A DNA stretch of 64,000 bases. Source: Cellulomonas sp. URHD0024. Lineage in GTDB: Bacteria; Actinomycetota; Actinomycetes; Actinomycetales; Cellulomonadaceae. The notes under the pieces are model-generated. The model was given only the letters and a program-made list of their open reading frames with translations. It did not search any database and was not told where the DNA came from. A program made the position numbers and the translations under genes. The DNA lies in assembly GCF_000426185.1 (NCBI RefSeq), contig NZ_AUEW01000013.1:1-64000 (forward strand), in the 5' to 3' direction. How positions within the stretch are numbered: the first letter of the stretch is position 1; every line of letters starts with the position of its first letter. This document shows, in pieces, positions 43,048 to 52,149 of the stretch.

Positions 43048-44400
43048 GTGACCACTCGTCAGCTCAAGCTCGGCGCCGTCCTCATGGGCGTCGGCGGCCC
43101 GGGGCAGCACGCCACCTGGCTCAGCCCCGAGATCCCCGGCAACGCCAGCGTCGACATCCACTGGTACATCGAGCGGGCCCGACAGGCCGAGGCCGCCAAG
43201 TTCGACCTCGTCTTCATCGTCGACAGCCAGTTCATCACCCCCGACTCGCCGCACCACTACCTCAACCGCCTCGAGCCGTTGACGCTCCTGTCGGCCCTCG
43301 CCGTGAGCACCAGCAACATCGGGCTCGTCGGCACCCTGACCACCTCGTACAACGAGCCGTTCAACGTGGCCCGACGCCTGGGCTCCCTGGACGTGATCAG
43401 CGGAGGCCGTGCCGGCTGGAACGTCGTGGCGACGGGGGACGGCGGAACCGCGGGCAACTACAGCCGCGACGAGCACTTCGACTACGCCACCCGATACGGC
43501 CGAGCGCTCGAGCACGTGAACGTGGTCAAGGGCCTGTGGGACTCCTACGAGGACGACGCGTTCCCGCGGGACAAGGAGAACGGCGTGTTCTTAGACCGCA
43601 CCCGCCAGCACCAGCTGAACCACAAGGGTGAGTACTTCTCGGTCGTCGGTCCGCTGAACATCGAGCGCTCGCGGCAGGGACATCCGGTGATCTTCCAGGC
43701 GGGCGACTCCGACGAGGGCCGCGACCTGGGTGCGACGATCGCCGACGCGATCTTCACGCACGCACCGACCCTGGAAGCGGGCCAGGCGTTCTACCAGGAC
43801 ATCAAGGCGCGGGCCGTCGCGCAGGGGCGCGACCCGGAGCACGTCCTGATCCTGCCGGGCGTCTTCCCGATCATCGGGGACACCGACGAGGACGCGCGCG
43901 CCAAGGAGCAGGCGATCCTCGGGAGCAAGAGCTTCGAGCGGGCGCTCGCGGAGTTCGGGCGTCCGTTCGGCTGGCACGACTTCTCGCAGTACGACCTCGA
44001 CGCACCGTTCCCGGAGGTCGGCGACCTCGGCGACCGGAGCTTCAAGACCCAGGCCGAGCGGATCAAGGCGCTGGCCAAGGAGAACAGCTACACGCTGCGG
44101 CAGGTCGTCGAGGTCGTCTCGACGAGTCGCCGCTCGCCCTTCGTCGGCTCCGCTCTGACGGTCGCCGACGAGATCCAGCGCTGGTTCGAGGGCCGGGCGT
44201 TGGACGGCCTGAACATCCACACCAGCGTGCCGAGCGAGTTCGCCCGCTTCACCGACGAGGTGCTCCCGATCCTGCGAGAGCGCGGGATCGTCCGCAGCGA
44301 GTACGAGTCCACGACGCTGCGCGGCAACCTCGGGCTGCCCGTCCCGGAGAACGTCCACACGGCCGCCCGCGCGGATCAGCGCCAGCCGTCCCTCGTCTGA
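43048..44400 (+). CDS. LLM-class flavin-dependent monooxygenase, NtaA/SnaA/DmoA family
   Basis: 450 residues, the usual length of the NtaA/DmoA branch of luciferase-like monooxygenases. KFDLVFIVDSQFITPDSP, SNIGLVGTLTTSYNEPFNVARRLGSLDVISGGRAGWNVV and SRQGHPVIFQAGDSDEGRDLGA are the FMN and substrate regions. Relatives oxidise nitrilotriacetate, dimethyl sulfide or dibenzothiophene sulfone with reduced FMN. No flavin reductase gene lies nearby. AGGAG precedes GTG 43048. Codon 182 is a TTA leucine codon, very rare at this GC content. Confidence 0.9.
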   Translation: MTTRQLKLGAVLMGVGGPGQHATWLSPEIPGNASVDIHWYIERARQAEAAKFDLVFIVDSQFITPDSPHHYLNRLEPLTLLSALAVSTSNIGLVGTLTTSYNEPFNVARRLGSLDVISGGRAGWNVVATGDGGTAGNYSRDEHFDYATRYGRALEHVNVVKGLWDSYEDDAFPRDKENGVFLDRTRQHQLNHKGEYFSVVGPLNIERSRQGHPVIFQAGDSDEGRDLGATIADAIFTHAPTLEAGQAFYQDIKARAVAQGRDPEHVLILPGVFPIIGDTDEDARAKEQAILGSKSFERALAEFGRPFGWHDFSQYDLDAPFPEVGDLGDRSFKTQAERIKALAKENSYTLRQVVEVVSTSRRSPFVGSALTVADEIQRWFEGRALDGLNIHTSVPSEFARFTDEVLPILRERGIVRSEYESTTLRGNLGLPVPENVHTAARADQRQPSLV

Positions 44401-44432
44401 CACAGCCCCATCCACACCACACGGAAAGTCCC

Positions 44433-45974
44433 ATGAGACGACTCAGAACAGCCGCAGCCCTGACCACCGCACTCGCCGCGTCGCTCCTGCTCGCGGCCTG
44501 CGGCGGGACCGCCGGCGGAGCCGCCCCGGCCGATGTCACGCACACGCCCGACCCCGACAAGCCCCAGGTCCTCAAGTGGGCGATCGACTTCCCCGCCAAC
44601 TGGGACCCGGTCGTCTCGGGCAGCGGCGCGCAGTTCCGCATCCTGGCGCTCGCCTATGCCTCGCTCACCGAGATCGACGACCACGGCGTCGCGCAGCCCG
44701 GCCTGGCGAAGAGCTGGGACTACAACGACGCCGGCGACCAGGTGACGTTCCACCTGCGCCCCGGTCTGAAGTTCACCGATGGGACTCCTCTGGACGCCGA
44801 GGCGGTCAAGCTCTACATCGAGCGCGCCAAGACGCAGGAGAACTCGGCGCTGGACGGCGACCTCGGCTCGATCGCGTCGGTCGACGCGGCCAGTGACACC
44901 GACGTCGTCGTGCACCTCACGCAGACCGACTACCAGCTGCCGCTCCTGCTCGGCCAGCGCGTCGCACAGATCACGAGCCCCGAGGCGGCGAAGGACCCGG
45001 CCAAGCTCAACACGTCGCCCGTCGGCGCCGGACCGTTCGTCGTCAAGGAGCTCGTCACGGGTTCGCACGCGGTCCTGGTGAAGAACCCCGACTACTGGGA
45101 CGCCGCACACATCACCATCGACGAGGTGGACCTGTCGGCCGTCCCGGACCCCGCGACCGTCGTGTCGGGCATCCAGACCGGGGTCTTCGACTTCGCCTAC
45201 CTCGCCCCGAGCCAGGTCAAGGCCGCCGAGGCGGCGGGTCTCGACGTCGTGAAGCAGCCCGGCTACAACGCGGCGAACATCAGCCTGAACATCAACAAGG
45301 CGCCGTTCGACGACCCCAGGGTGGTCGACGCCGTGCGCTACGCGGTCAACCGCAAGGAGTTCGTCGACAAGGTCACCTTCGGCACCGGCGCCGCGACGGA
45401 CCAGCCGTTCCCGTCGGGCTACATCGCCTACGACCAGAAGTCCGCGAACCTGTGGCCGTACGACCCGGAGAAGTCCAAGGCGCTCCTGGCCGAGGCCGGC
45501 CACGCCCACGACATCTCGGTCGACCTGGTCATCCCGACCGAGCAGCCGGCTGCGGAGATCGTGCAGTCCCAGCTCGCCGCCGTGGGGATCACGGTCAAGA
45601 TCAAGGTGCAGCCGGACTGGGCGACACCGTTCTTCGCCAAGGACCTCGCCCTGTCGCTCTACGGCACGACGGGTCGGGAGTCGCCGGTGCAGACGCTCAC
45701 CGCGCACTTCGGTCCGCAGGGTCCGCTGAACCTCTCCTCGCCGTACGTCCCGCAGGGTTTCGACGCGGCGATCGCGCTGGCCCGGCAGACGCCGCTCGAC
45801 TCGCCGGACTACGCGAAGAACCTGCAGGCGGCGACACGTGCGGGCCTGGAGAGCCAGGCGCTGGTGTTCACCTACAGCCAGCCCAACCTCTTCGTGAAGA
45901 GCCCTCGGGTCTCCGACCTGCCCGCCATCCCCGGCCAGGTGCACTGGACCGGCGTCACGGTCGCCGAGAAGTAG
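44433..45974 (+). CDS. ABC transporter substrate-binding lipoprotein, peptide/nickel/opine family
   Basis: 513 residues. The lipobox LLAACGG near residue 23 indicates a membrane-anchored solute receptor. The SBP_bac_5 fold shows the family signature QPGLAKSWDYNDAGDQVTFHLRPGLKFTDGTPLDAEAVK (about residues 88-126). Its ligand cannot be read from sequence. Linked monooxygenases suggest an organosulfur or related compound rather than peptides. A very stable hairpin follows the gene. Confidence 0.92.
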   Translation: MRRLRTAAALTTALAASLLLAACGGTAGGAAPADVTHTPDPDKPQVLKWAIDFPANWDPVVSGSGAQFRILALAYASLTEIDDHGVAQPGLAKSWDYNDAGDQVTFHLRPGLKFTDGTPLDAEAVKLYIERAKTQENSALDGDLGSIASVDAASDTDVVVHLTQTDYQLPLLLGQRVAQITSPEAAKDPAKLNTSPVGAGPFVVKELVTGSHAVLVKNPDYWDAAHITIDEVDLSAVPDPATVVSGIQTGVFDFAYLAPSQVKAAEAAGLDVVKQPGYNAANISLNINKAPFDDPRVVDAVRYAVNRKEFVDKVTFGTGAATDQPFPSGYIAYDQKSANLWPYDPEKSKALLAEAGHAHDISVDLVIPTEQPAAEIVQSQLAAVGITVKIKVQPDWATPFFAKDLALSLYGTTGRESPVQTLTAHFGPQGPLNLSSPYVPQGFDAAIALARQTPLDSPDYAKNLQAATRAGLESQALVFTYSQPNLFVKSPRVSDLPAIPGQVHWTGVTVAEK

Positions 45975-45981
45975 CGAAGGC

Positions 45982-46010
45982 CCGCCGGGGCGCGCCCCGC
46001 GCCCCGGCGG
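45982..46010 (+). terminator. 13-bp hairpin between receptor and permease genes
   Basis: A perfect 13-bp stem (45982-45994 with 45998-46010) with a 3-nt loop, 7 bp after the stop. In ABC operons such hairpins stabilise the receptor mRNA or partly terminate, giving more receptor than membrane subunits. Confidence 0.7.
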
Positions 46011-46040
46011 TCCACCGACACGAGAGAGGAGGTACTCACG

Positions 46041-47033
46041 ATGAGCAGCACGACCGCGAACCGCGGCTGGGCACGGACGCACGGCGTCTCGCGCGCTCTG
46101 GGCCGCACGCTGGCCGTCTTCGTCCCCGTGTTCTTCCTCGGCACGTTCATCACGTTCGCGCTGCGGCAGCTGAGCGGTCTCAGCCCGGCGCACCTCCAGC
46201 TCGGCGAGTCCGCGACACCCGAGAAGGTCGCTCAGCTCGAGGCGCAGTGGGGGCTCGACGAGCCGTTCCTCACCCAGTACTGGCACTGGCTCGAGTCGCT
46301 GCTGCACGGCGATCTCGGCATGAGCTGGGTCGACGGCACGTCCATCTCGTCGGCGCTCGTCGGACGGGCGATCATCAGCCTGTCGATCGCGGGCCTCGCG
46401 CTCGTCATCGGGGTGACGGTCGGGTTCGCGCTCGGCACGCTCGCCGCCCTCTGGCAGACCACCTGGGTGGACCGCGCGATCACCGGGTTCACCACGGTCA
46501 TCTCGGTGATGCCGTCGTTCGTCGTGGGGATCGCGCTGGTCGCCGTGTTCGCCGTGACGCTCGGCTGGTTCCCGTCCGCGGGCTACGTGCCGATCTCGCA
46601 AGGTCTCACGCCCTGGTTCGAGCACATCTGGCTCCCGGCGCTGGCCATCAGCTTCGACACCATCGCCGACGTCGCGCGGCAGCTGCGGTCGGGGCTCATC
46701 GGTGCCTACCGGGAGAACTACGTGACGGGCGCCATCGTGCGCGGACTGGGACCGCGACGGATCTTCTTCGTCCACGTGCTGCGCAACGGCATCGGCCCCG
46801 CGCTCACCGTCCTGGGCATGAAGTTCCCGAACCTGCTCGGCGGGGCGGTGGTCACCGAGGCGATCTTCGGCCTCGCCGGCTACGGGAAGTACGCCGCGGA
46901 CTCCGCCCAGCGTGGCGACGTCCCCGCCGTCCAGGGCGTCCTGGTCGTCTCGATCGTCGTGGTCGTCGTCTTCAACCTGCTGGTCAACACCGCCCTGGTG
47001 CGGATCACGCCCGCGTCGTCGAGAGGGGTCTGA
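46041..47033 (+). CDS. ABC transporter permease, DppB-like
   Basis: 330 residues, six membrane segments. The N-terminal part has LRQLSGLSPAHLQLGESATPEKVAQLEAQWGLDEP typical of DppB/OppB, and near residue 220 is the EAA loop, YRENYVTGAIVRGLGPRRIFFVHVLRNG, that contacts the ATPase. AGGAGG about 9 nt upstream of ATG 46041. Forms the membrane channel with the next gene's product. Confidence 0.92.
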   Translation: MSSTTANRGWARTHGVSRALGRTLAVFVPVFFLGTFITFALRQLSGLSPAHLQLGESATPEKVAQLEAQWGLDEPFLTQYWHWLESLLHGDLGMSWVDGTSISSALVGRAIISLSIAGLALVIGVTVGFALGTLAALWQTTWVDRAITGFTTVISVMPSFVVGIALVAVFAVTLGWFPSAGYVPISQGLTPWFEHIWLPALAISFDTIADVARQLRSGLIGAYRENYVTGAIVRGLGPRRIFFVHVLRNGIGPALTVLGMKFPNLLGGAVVTEAIFGLAGYGKYAADSAQRGDVPAVQGVLVVSIVVVVVFNLLVNTALVRITPASSRGV

Positions 47034-47036
47034 GCC

Positions 47037-47906
47037 ATGGTCCGACGCATCGCTCGCCTCCGCAGCGGCCGGCTCGCGCTGGGGATCCTGCTCGTCGTCC
47101 TGGTCCTGGCGGTCTTCGGACCCGCGCTCGCGCCGTTCGACCCGCTCGCAGGGACGGACGCGGCGCTGGCCGGTCCGTCCGCCGACCACTGGCTCGGCAC
47201 CGACTACCTCGGCCGTGACGTGCTGAGCCGCATCCTCGCCGGTTCGACCGTGAGCGTCCTGGGTGCCGTGCAGGTCGCTCTGATCGCTCTGGTCGTCGGC
47301 GCCGTCCCGGGCATCCTGTCGGTCTACCTCGGCCGCTCGTTCGAATGGCTGTCGCTGCGGCTCGTCGACACCCTGATCGCCCTGCCGTTCCTGGTCTTCG
47401 CCGTCGCGGTGACCGCGCTGCTGGGCAACGGCATCCCGCAGGCCATGTTCACCGTGGGCATCCTCGTCTCGCCGGTGTTCTACCGGGTCTCCCGCGCGGC
47501 GGCGCTCACGGTCTCGCGCTCGCAGTACGTCGAGGCGGCGCTGCTGTCGGGCGCCTCGATCGGCTGGGTCGTGCGCAAGCACGTGTGGGCGAAGGTCCTG
47601 CCGCCGCTGTCGATCGCGCTCGCGACGACCATGGGCGCCGGCTTCGTCGTCGTCTCGAGCCTGACGTTCCTGGGGATCGGGGTGCAGCCGCCCGCACCGA
47701 CGTGGGGCGGCGTGCTCGCCTCGGAGCTCCAGTACCTGAGCTACCAGCCCTGGGCGCCGCTCGTGCCGACCGTCCTCATCATGCTCACGGTCTGGGCCTT
47801 CAACCTGCTTGCCGACGCCGTCCGAGACGTGACCGGCGAGGCCGGCCGTGCCCTCACGCGGCCCGTCACCACCCCCGTCGCTCCCGTCACCCAGAGAACC
47901 GCCTAG
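47037..47906 (+). CDS. ABC transporter permease, DppC-like
   Basis: 289 residues, six membrane segments. HWLGTDYLGRDVLSRILAGS near residue 60 is the DppC/OppC hallmark, and VEAALLSGASIGWVVRKHVWAKVLPP is the EAA loop. Starts 3 nt after the DppB-like stop. Second half of the membrane channel. Confidence 0.92.
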   Translation: MVRRIARLRSGRLALGILLVVLVLAVFGPALAPFDPLAGTDAALAGPSADHWLGTDYLGRDVLSRILAGSTVSVLGAVQVALIALVVGAVPGILSVYLGRSFEWLSLRLVDTLIALPFLVFAVAVTALLGNGIPQAMFTVGILVSPVFYRVSRAAALTVSRSQYVEAALLSGASIGWVVRKHVWAKVLPPLSIALATTMGAGFVVVSSLTFLGIGVQPPAPTWGGVLASELQYLSYQPWAPLVPTVLIMLTVWAFNLLADAVRDVTGEAGRALTRPVTTPVAPVTQRTA

Positions 47907-47914
47907 GAGATCCC

Positions 47915-48769
47915 ATGGCCGACGACGACATCGTCCTGTCGCTCCGCGACGTCACGATCACCAACACCGCCGACGGCGCCCACCTCGTGCGCGGTGTCGA
48001 CCTCACGCTGCGTCGGGGTGCCGTGCTGGGCATCGTGGGGGAGTCCGGGAGCGGCAAGACACTGACGTGCCGGGCGGTGCTGGGCATCCTCCCACCGCGG
48101 TTCGAGGTGTCCGGCGGCGAGATCGACCTGCTCGGCGAGGACGTCGCCGGCCTGTCCGCGAGGGACTGGCAGCGGTTGCGGGGCACCGAGATCACGGCGG
48201 TGTTCCAGGACCCGGCGTCGTACCTGAACCCGTCGATCCGGGTGGGCAAGCAGATCGCCGAGGTCGTGCGCGTCAAGAAGCGGGTGTCACGCAAGGCTGC
48301 CCAGGCGGAGGCGCTGGCCCTGCTGGACGCGGTCCGCCTGCGCAACCCCGCCCGCGTCTACGACCAGTACCCGCACGAGCTGTCGGGCGGGATGCTGCAG
48401 CGCGTCCTGATCGCCACCGCCGTCGCGTTGGACCCCCAGATCCTCATCGCCGACGAGGCGACCACGGCGCTCGACGTCACCGTGCAGGCCGAGATCCTCG
48501 ACCTGCTCCTCGAGCTCAAGGAGCGCACCGGTCTGTCGCTGATCGTCGTCTCGCACGACCTGGCGGTCGTCGCGCAGCTCTGCGACGAGGTGCTCGTCAT
48601 GCGGGGCGGCGAGATCGTCGAGCGCGGTCGCACGGACGACATCCTGTTCGACCCGCAGCACGAGTACACGCGCCTCCTGATCGACGAGCACAACCGGTAC
48701 GGCCTGGACCGGTTCCTGACGCTCGGGACGGTCCCCGACGAGATGAAGGAGCTGACCGGTGTCGCCTGA
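47915..48769 (+). CDS. ABC transporter ATPase, DppD-like
   Basis: 284 residues. Walker A GESGSGKT, Q-loop FQDPASYLNPSIRVGKQIAE, signature LSGGMLQR, Walker B ILIADEATTALD and H-loop VVSHD are all intact. AGGAG lies upstream of ATG 47915. The next ATPase gene overlaps by 11 bp. Energises import together with that protein. Confidence 0.92.
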   Translation: MADDDIVLSLRDVTITNTADGAHLVRGVDLTLRRGAVLGIVGESGSGKTLTCRAVLGILPPRFEVSGGEIDLLGEDVAGLSARDWQRLRGTEITAVFQDPASYLNPSIRVGKQIAEVVRVKKRVSRKAAQAEALALLDAVRLRNPARVYDQYPHELSGGMLQRVLIATAVALDPQILIADEATTALDVTVQAEILDLLLELKERTGLSLIVVSHDLAVVAQLCDEVLVMRGGEIVERGRTDDILFDPQHEYTRLLIDEHNRYGLDRFLTLGTVPDEMKELTGVA

Positions 48770-49595
48770 CGCTCCGCTGCTGCAGGTCGCGGACCTCGAC
48801 GTGCACTACGGCTCCCGTCGCTCGCGCACCCAGGCGCTGCACGGTGCCTCGCTCGACGTCTTCCGCGGCGAGACGGTGGGCATCATCGGCGAGACCGGGT
48901 CCGGCAAGTCGACGCTGGCCCGCGCCGCCGTGGGGCTGATCTCCGTGTCCGGCGGCTCCGTGACGATCGGTGGCGAGGTGGTCACGGGATTCAGCGACCG
49001 GAAGTGGCGTGACTTCCGGCGTCGTGGCGTGGTCCAGCTGGTCTTCCAGGACCCGCTGCGGAGCCTCGACCCCGACAACACGATCGGTGCCTCGCTGGCC
49101 GAGCCGCTGATCCTGCAGGGCCGCGCGTCGCGCAGCGAGATCGCGGACGTGATCCGCACGCACCTCGCGCGGGTACGGCTGGACGAGGACGTGCTCGACC
49201 GGCTGCCCGGCGAGCTCTCGGGCGGTCAGCGTCAGCGCGTCGCCGTGGCCCGCGCCCTGGTCACCGGCCCCGAGCTGGTGATCCTCGACGAGCCCGTCAG
49301 TGCACTCGACTCGGCGAACCGGGTCCAGGTCCTCGAGATCCTTGCCGACCTGCGCGCGTCGGGAGTGGCACTCGTGTTCATCTCCCACGATCTGGGCTCC
49401 GTCGCCGGCATCACCGACCGCGTGGCTGTCCTGTACCAGGGCTCGGTCGTCGAGGTCGACGTGACCGACGCGATCGTCAACCGGCCCCAGCACGACTACA
49501 CCCGACTGCTGGTGGGCTCCGCGCCCACCTTGGCCACCGGCTCGCTCGACCGAGCCCGTCGCGACGAGCTGCGCTCGCTCGTCGGAGCTCCCTGA
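48759..49595 (+). CDS. ABC transporter ATPase, DppF-like
   Basis: 278 residues. Walker A GETGSGKST, FQDPLRSLDPDNTIG (Q-loop), signature LSGGQRQRVAVARAL, Walker B LVILDEPVSALD and H-loop FISHD are intact. GTG 48759 overlaps the preceding gene. The transporter now has its full set: receptor, two permeases, two ATPases. Confidence 0.92.
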   Translation: MSPDAPLLQVADLDVHYGSRRSRTQALHGASLDVFRGETVGIIGETGSGKSTLARAAVGLISVSGGSVTIGGEVVTGFSDRKWRDFRRRGVVQLVFQDPLRSLDPDNTIGASLAEPLILQGRASRSEIADVIRTHLARVRLDEDVLDRLPGELSGGQRQRVAVARALVTGPELVILDEPVSALDSANRVQVLEILADLRASGVALVFISHDLGSVAGITDRVAVLYQGSVVEVDVTDAIVNRPQHDYTRLLVGSAPTLATGSLDRARRDELRSLVGAP

Positions 49596-49610
49596 GAGGT
49601 AGGCAGAACC

Positions 49611-51311
49611 ATGACCGACGACAGACTCCGGGCGACCGGCGGCCGCGAGGTCGACACCGTCCGGTTCCCCATCGGCAGGCCGCCGCGCGAGGTCGACGTG
49701 CTCGTCGTCGGCGCCGGACCGGTCGGCCTGTCCGCCGCCGTCGAGCTGACCGGGCTCGGCGTCGACGTCGCGGTGGTCGACGCCGGCACCTCGGCCTCCC
49801 TGGCACGCGCCGGCGCGATCGGGCACACGCCCCGTGTCGTCGAGCTGTTCCGGCGTTGGGGCCTGCTGCAGCAGATCCGCGACGAGTGGACCTTCCCACC
49901 CGAGTGGAACCGCGGCACGCAGTTCGTCACCTCGCTCGCCGGCCACACGCTGGTCGCACCGCCGCGTCGAGGCTTCGCCCAGGCGAGCGTGACGCCGTTC
50001 TCCCTGGCGGACACCATCCGCCGGCCGCAGTCCGTGCTGCAGAAGGTGTTCCTCGAGCGGCTCGAGGCGCACAGCGTCAGCGTGACGGGCGGGTGGCGCG
50101 TCGAGGACGTGCAGGACTCCGGCGACGGCATGGTGACGACGGTCGTCGGCAACGGCGAACGGCGCGAGGTGCGTTCCCGCTACGTCATCGGCGCCGACGG
50201 GGGTCGGAGCACTGTCCGTCGGCTCGCTGGAATCGGACGGACAGGCGAGTACGCGACCGAGAAGCACTACCGTCTCGTCGTGCGCACGCAGCCGAGGGCA
50301 GTCGGCCCCGCGCCGAGCGGCGTCAACATCGTGTTCAACCAGCACGCCTCCGGGTTCCTGGCCGCCATCAGCAGCACCGACTGGCGCGCGTACTCCGAGC
50401 CGTACGCCCTGGACGCCGAGCCGACGCAGCACGAGCTTCTCGCCACGGCGCGAGCAGCGTTCGGGATCCCGGACCTCGACCTCGAGCTGGTGTCGGTGAC
50501 GTCGTTCTTCCGCGCCACCCGGATCGCGGACACGTTCCGCCTCGGCCGCATCCTGCTCGCGGGCGACGCCGCGCACGTGCGGGCACCCGGCGGCAACCTC
50601 GGCGAGGGCTTCGGGGACGTCGTCAACCTCGGCTGGAAGCTCGCCGCGGTGCTGCGCGGGCAGGGCGGCGACGCTCTGCTCGACTCCTACGACCGTGAGC
50701 GACGGCCGCACAACTGGCGGGTCGCCGAGCACGCCCTGGCGCGCTCGCAGGCAGCGGCGGCGACGCTCGCGGAGATCCGTCGTCTCGGCGTGCCCGACGA
50801 CGCCGACACGACCGCCGAGGCCGTGGCCACCCGCGCGCTCATCGGTGGTCTCATCTCGGCGGGCTACTCCCCGTCGCCCGGCGTGACGTTCGACGAGCGG
50901 TACGACGACTCGCCGGTCGTCGCGTACGAGCCGGGTCAGGCGCAGGACGACCACCCGTGGGCGGCCGAGCGCTACGTCCTCGACCCGCGGCCCGGACACC
51001 GGGCGCCCGATGGGTACATCGACGCGTTCGGCGACACGCTCTACGACCGCATCGGGCAGGACCTGGCGCTCCTGGTGCTCGGCGGGACGGGCGGGTCCGA
51101 CGTCGAGGCGTTCGAGGCCTCCGCCGCGGAGCGCGGGATCTCGCTGTCGGTCGTGCACCTGGACGACGAGCACGTCCGGGACCTGTACGGCGCCGATCTC
51201 GTGCTCGTTCGGCCCGACCACCACGTCGCCTGGCGCGGCGACCACCTTCCCCAGGGCGCCGCCGCGGTGCTCGACGTCGTGCTCGGCCAGCGAGCTCTCG
51301 TCCACCTCTGA
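49611..51311 (+). CDS. FAD-dependent aromatic-hydroxylase-type monooxygenase
   Basis: 566 residues of the class A flavoprotein (pfam01494) family. VLVVGAGPVGLSAAVEL near residue 30 is the FAD Rossmann motif, GADGGRSTVRR near 200 is the DG motif, and RILLAGDAAHVRAPGGNLGEGFGDVVNLGWKLAAVL near 315-350 is the GD motif. A C-terminal thioredoxin-like domain of the phenol-hydroxylase kind follows. It would hydroxylate a ring or a similar substrate using NAD(P)H. Its presence in an LLM/ABC operon suggests an aromatic or heterocyclic substrate. Starts 15 bp after the DppF-like gene. Confidence 0.88.
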   Translation: MTDDRLRATGGREVDTVRFPIGRPPREVDVLVVGAGPVGLSAAVELTGLGVDVAVVDAGTSASLARAGAIGHTPRVVELFRRWGLLQQIRDEWTFPPEWNRGTQFVTSLAGHTLVAPPRRGFAQASVTPFSLADTIRRPQSVLQKVFLERLEAHSVSVTGGWRVEDVQDSGDGMVTTVVGNGERREVRSRYVIGADGGRSTVRRLAGIGRTGEYATEKHYRLVVRTQPRAVGPAPSGVNIVFNQHASGFLAAISSTDWRAYSEPYALDAEPTQHELLATARAAFGIPDLDLELVSVTSFFRATRIADTFRLGRILLAGDAAHVRAPGGNLGEGFGDVVNLGWKLAAVLRGQGGDALLDSYDRERRPHNWRVAEHALARSQAAAATLAEIRRLGVPDDADTTAEAVATRALIGGLISAGYSPSPGVTFDERYDDSPVVAYEPGQAQDDHPWAAERYVLDPRPGHRAPDGYIDAFGDTLYDRIGQDLALLVLGGTGGSDVEAFEASAAERGISLSVVHLDDEHVRDLYGADLVLVRPDHHVAWRGDHLPQGAAAVLDVVLGQRALVHL

Positions 51312-51336
51312 CCCTCATAGAAACGGTTCCCCCACC

Positions 51337-52149
51337 ATGTCCACCAGCACTCTGACGGCAACCCGGGTCCGGGTCCTGCCACCCTCGACCGTCCAGCCGC
51401 GCGGGGCCCTGCTCGTCGTGCCGGGCCGCGGTGAGCACCTCGGCCACTACGGCCGTTTCGCGCAGCGGATCGCCGCCGACGGCTACGTCGTCGACGTCCT
51501 GGACACGCTGCCGTCCGGCGCGGCCGAGCTGAGCGAGCTGCTCGCCGAGATCGACGGGGAGGAGTCGGCGATCGACGGCCCACGGGTCCTGGTCGGTGTG
51601 GACTCGGGTGCGGCGGTCGTCGTGGACGCGGTCCGGCAGGGGCTGGTCAGCCCGGCCGCGGTGATCGTCGCGGGTGCTGTCGTGGGGGAGGCCGTGTCGC
51701 ACGCGGCCGACGACGCAGGCGAGATCGCCCAGCGGACGTCGTGCCCCGTGCACCGGGGGCTGCTCGGAGAGGACCCGCGGTACCGGCGCGCGCTCGGCAC
51801 GGTCACGGACGCCTCCCGCGCGTGGGGGGTCTCGGTCGCCTCAAGGGAGCCCTCCGGCACGGCGAACGGACCCTGGTACGTCGGGATCCCGGTCCTCGCG
51901 CTGCACGGGAACGACGATGGCGTGTCGCCGTTGCGGGACGTCGTCCGGGCCATGTCGTGGTGGCCCGACGCCGAGCTGCTCGCCGTTCGTGACGGGGTTC
52001 ACGACGTGCTCAACGACGTCTCGCACCGCACGGTCGCCGCCTCGGTGGTGCAGTTCCTGGAGCGCGTCCGGTCCGGCAACTCCCACCGGTCCCTCATCGT
52101 GCGGGTGCCGCTCGGCAACTCCTTCGAGCAGGACGGGACGGGCATCTGA
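51337..52149 (+). CDS. Alpha/beta hydrolase with Asp at the nucleophile elbow
   Basis: 270 residues. VVPGRGEHLGHYGRFAQRIAADGYVVDVLD is the lysophospholipase-like N-terminal part of Hydrolase_4 proteins. The elbow reads GVDSGAA, with D89 where Ser usually stands, as in haloalkane dehalogenases and epoxide hydrolases; the neighbouring Ser could instead be used. ALHGNDDGVSP supplies the acid and VRDGVHDVLND the His. C-terminus has a short basic extension. ATG 51337; its stop shares a base with the next start. Confidence 0.78.
   Translation: MSTSTLTATRVRVLPPSTVQPRGALLVVPGRGEHLGHYGRFAQRIAADGYVVDVLDTLPSGAAELSELLAEIDGEESAIDGPRVLVGVDSGAAVVVDAVRQGLVSPAAVIVAGAVVGEAVSHAADDAGEIAQRTSCPVHRGLLGEDPRYRRALGTVTDASRAWGVSVASREPSGTANGPWYVGIPVLALHGNDDGVSPLRDVVRAMSWWPDAELLAVRDGVHDVLNDVSHRTVAASVVQFLERVRSGNSHRSLIVRVPLGNSFEQDGTGI

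Noticed and set aside
42821..43051. 76-codon plus-strand frame overlapping the leader ORF
   Set aside because: Arg/Ala/Pro-rich composition, no promoter or ribosome-binding site, and it ends inside the first operon gene.
44376..47582. 1068-codon minus-strand open frame opposite the ABC transporter genes
   Set aside because: Shadow of the receptor and permease genes, whose motifs are intact in the sense frames.
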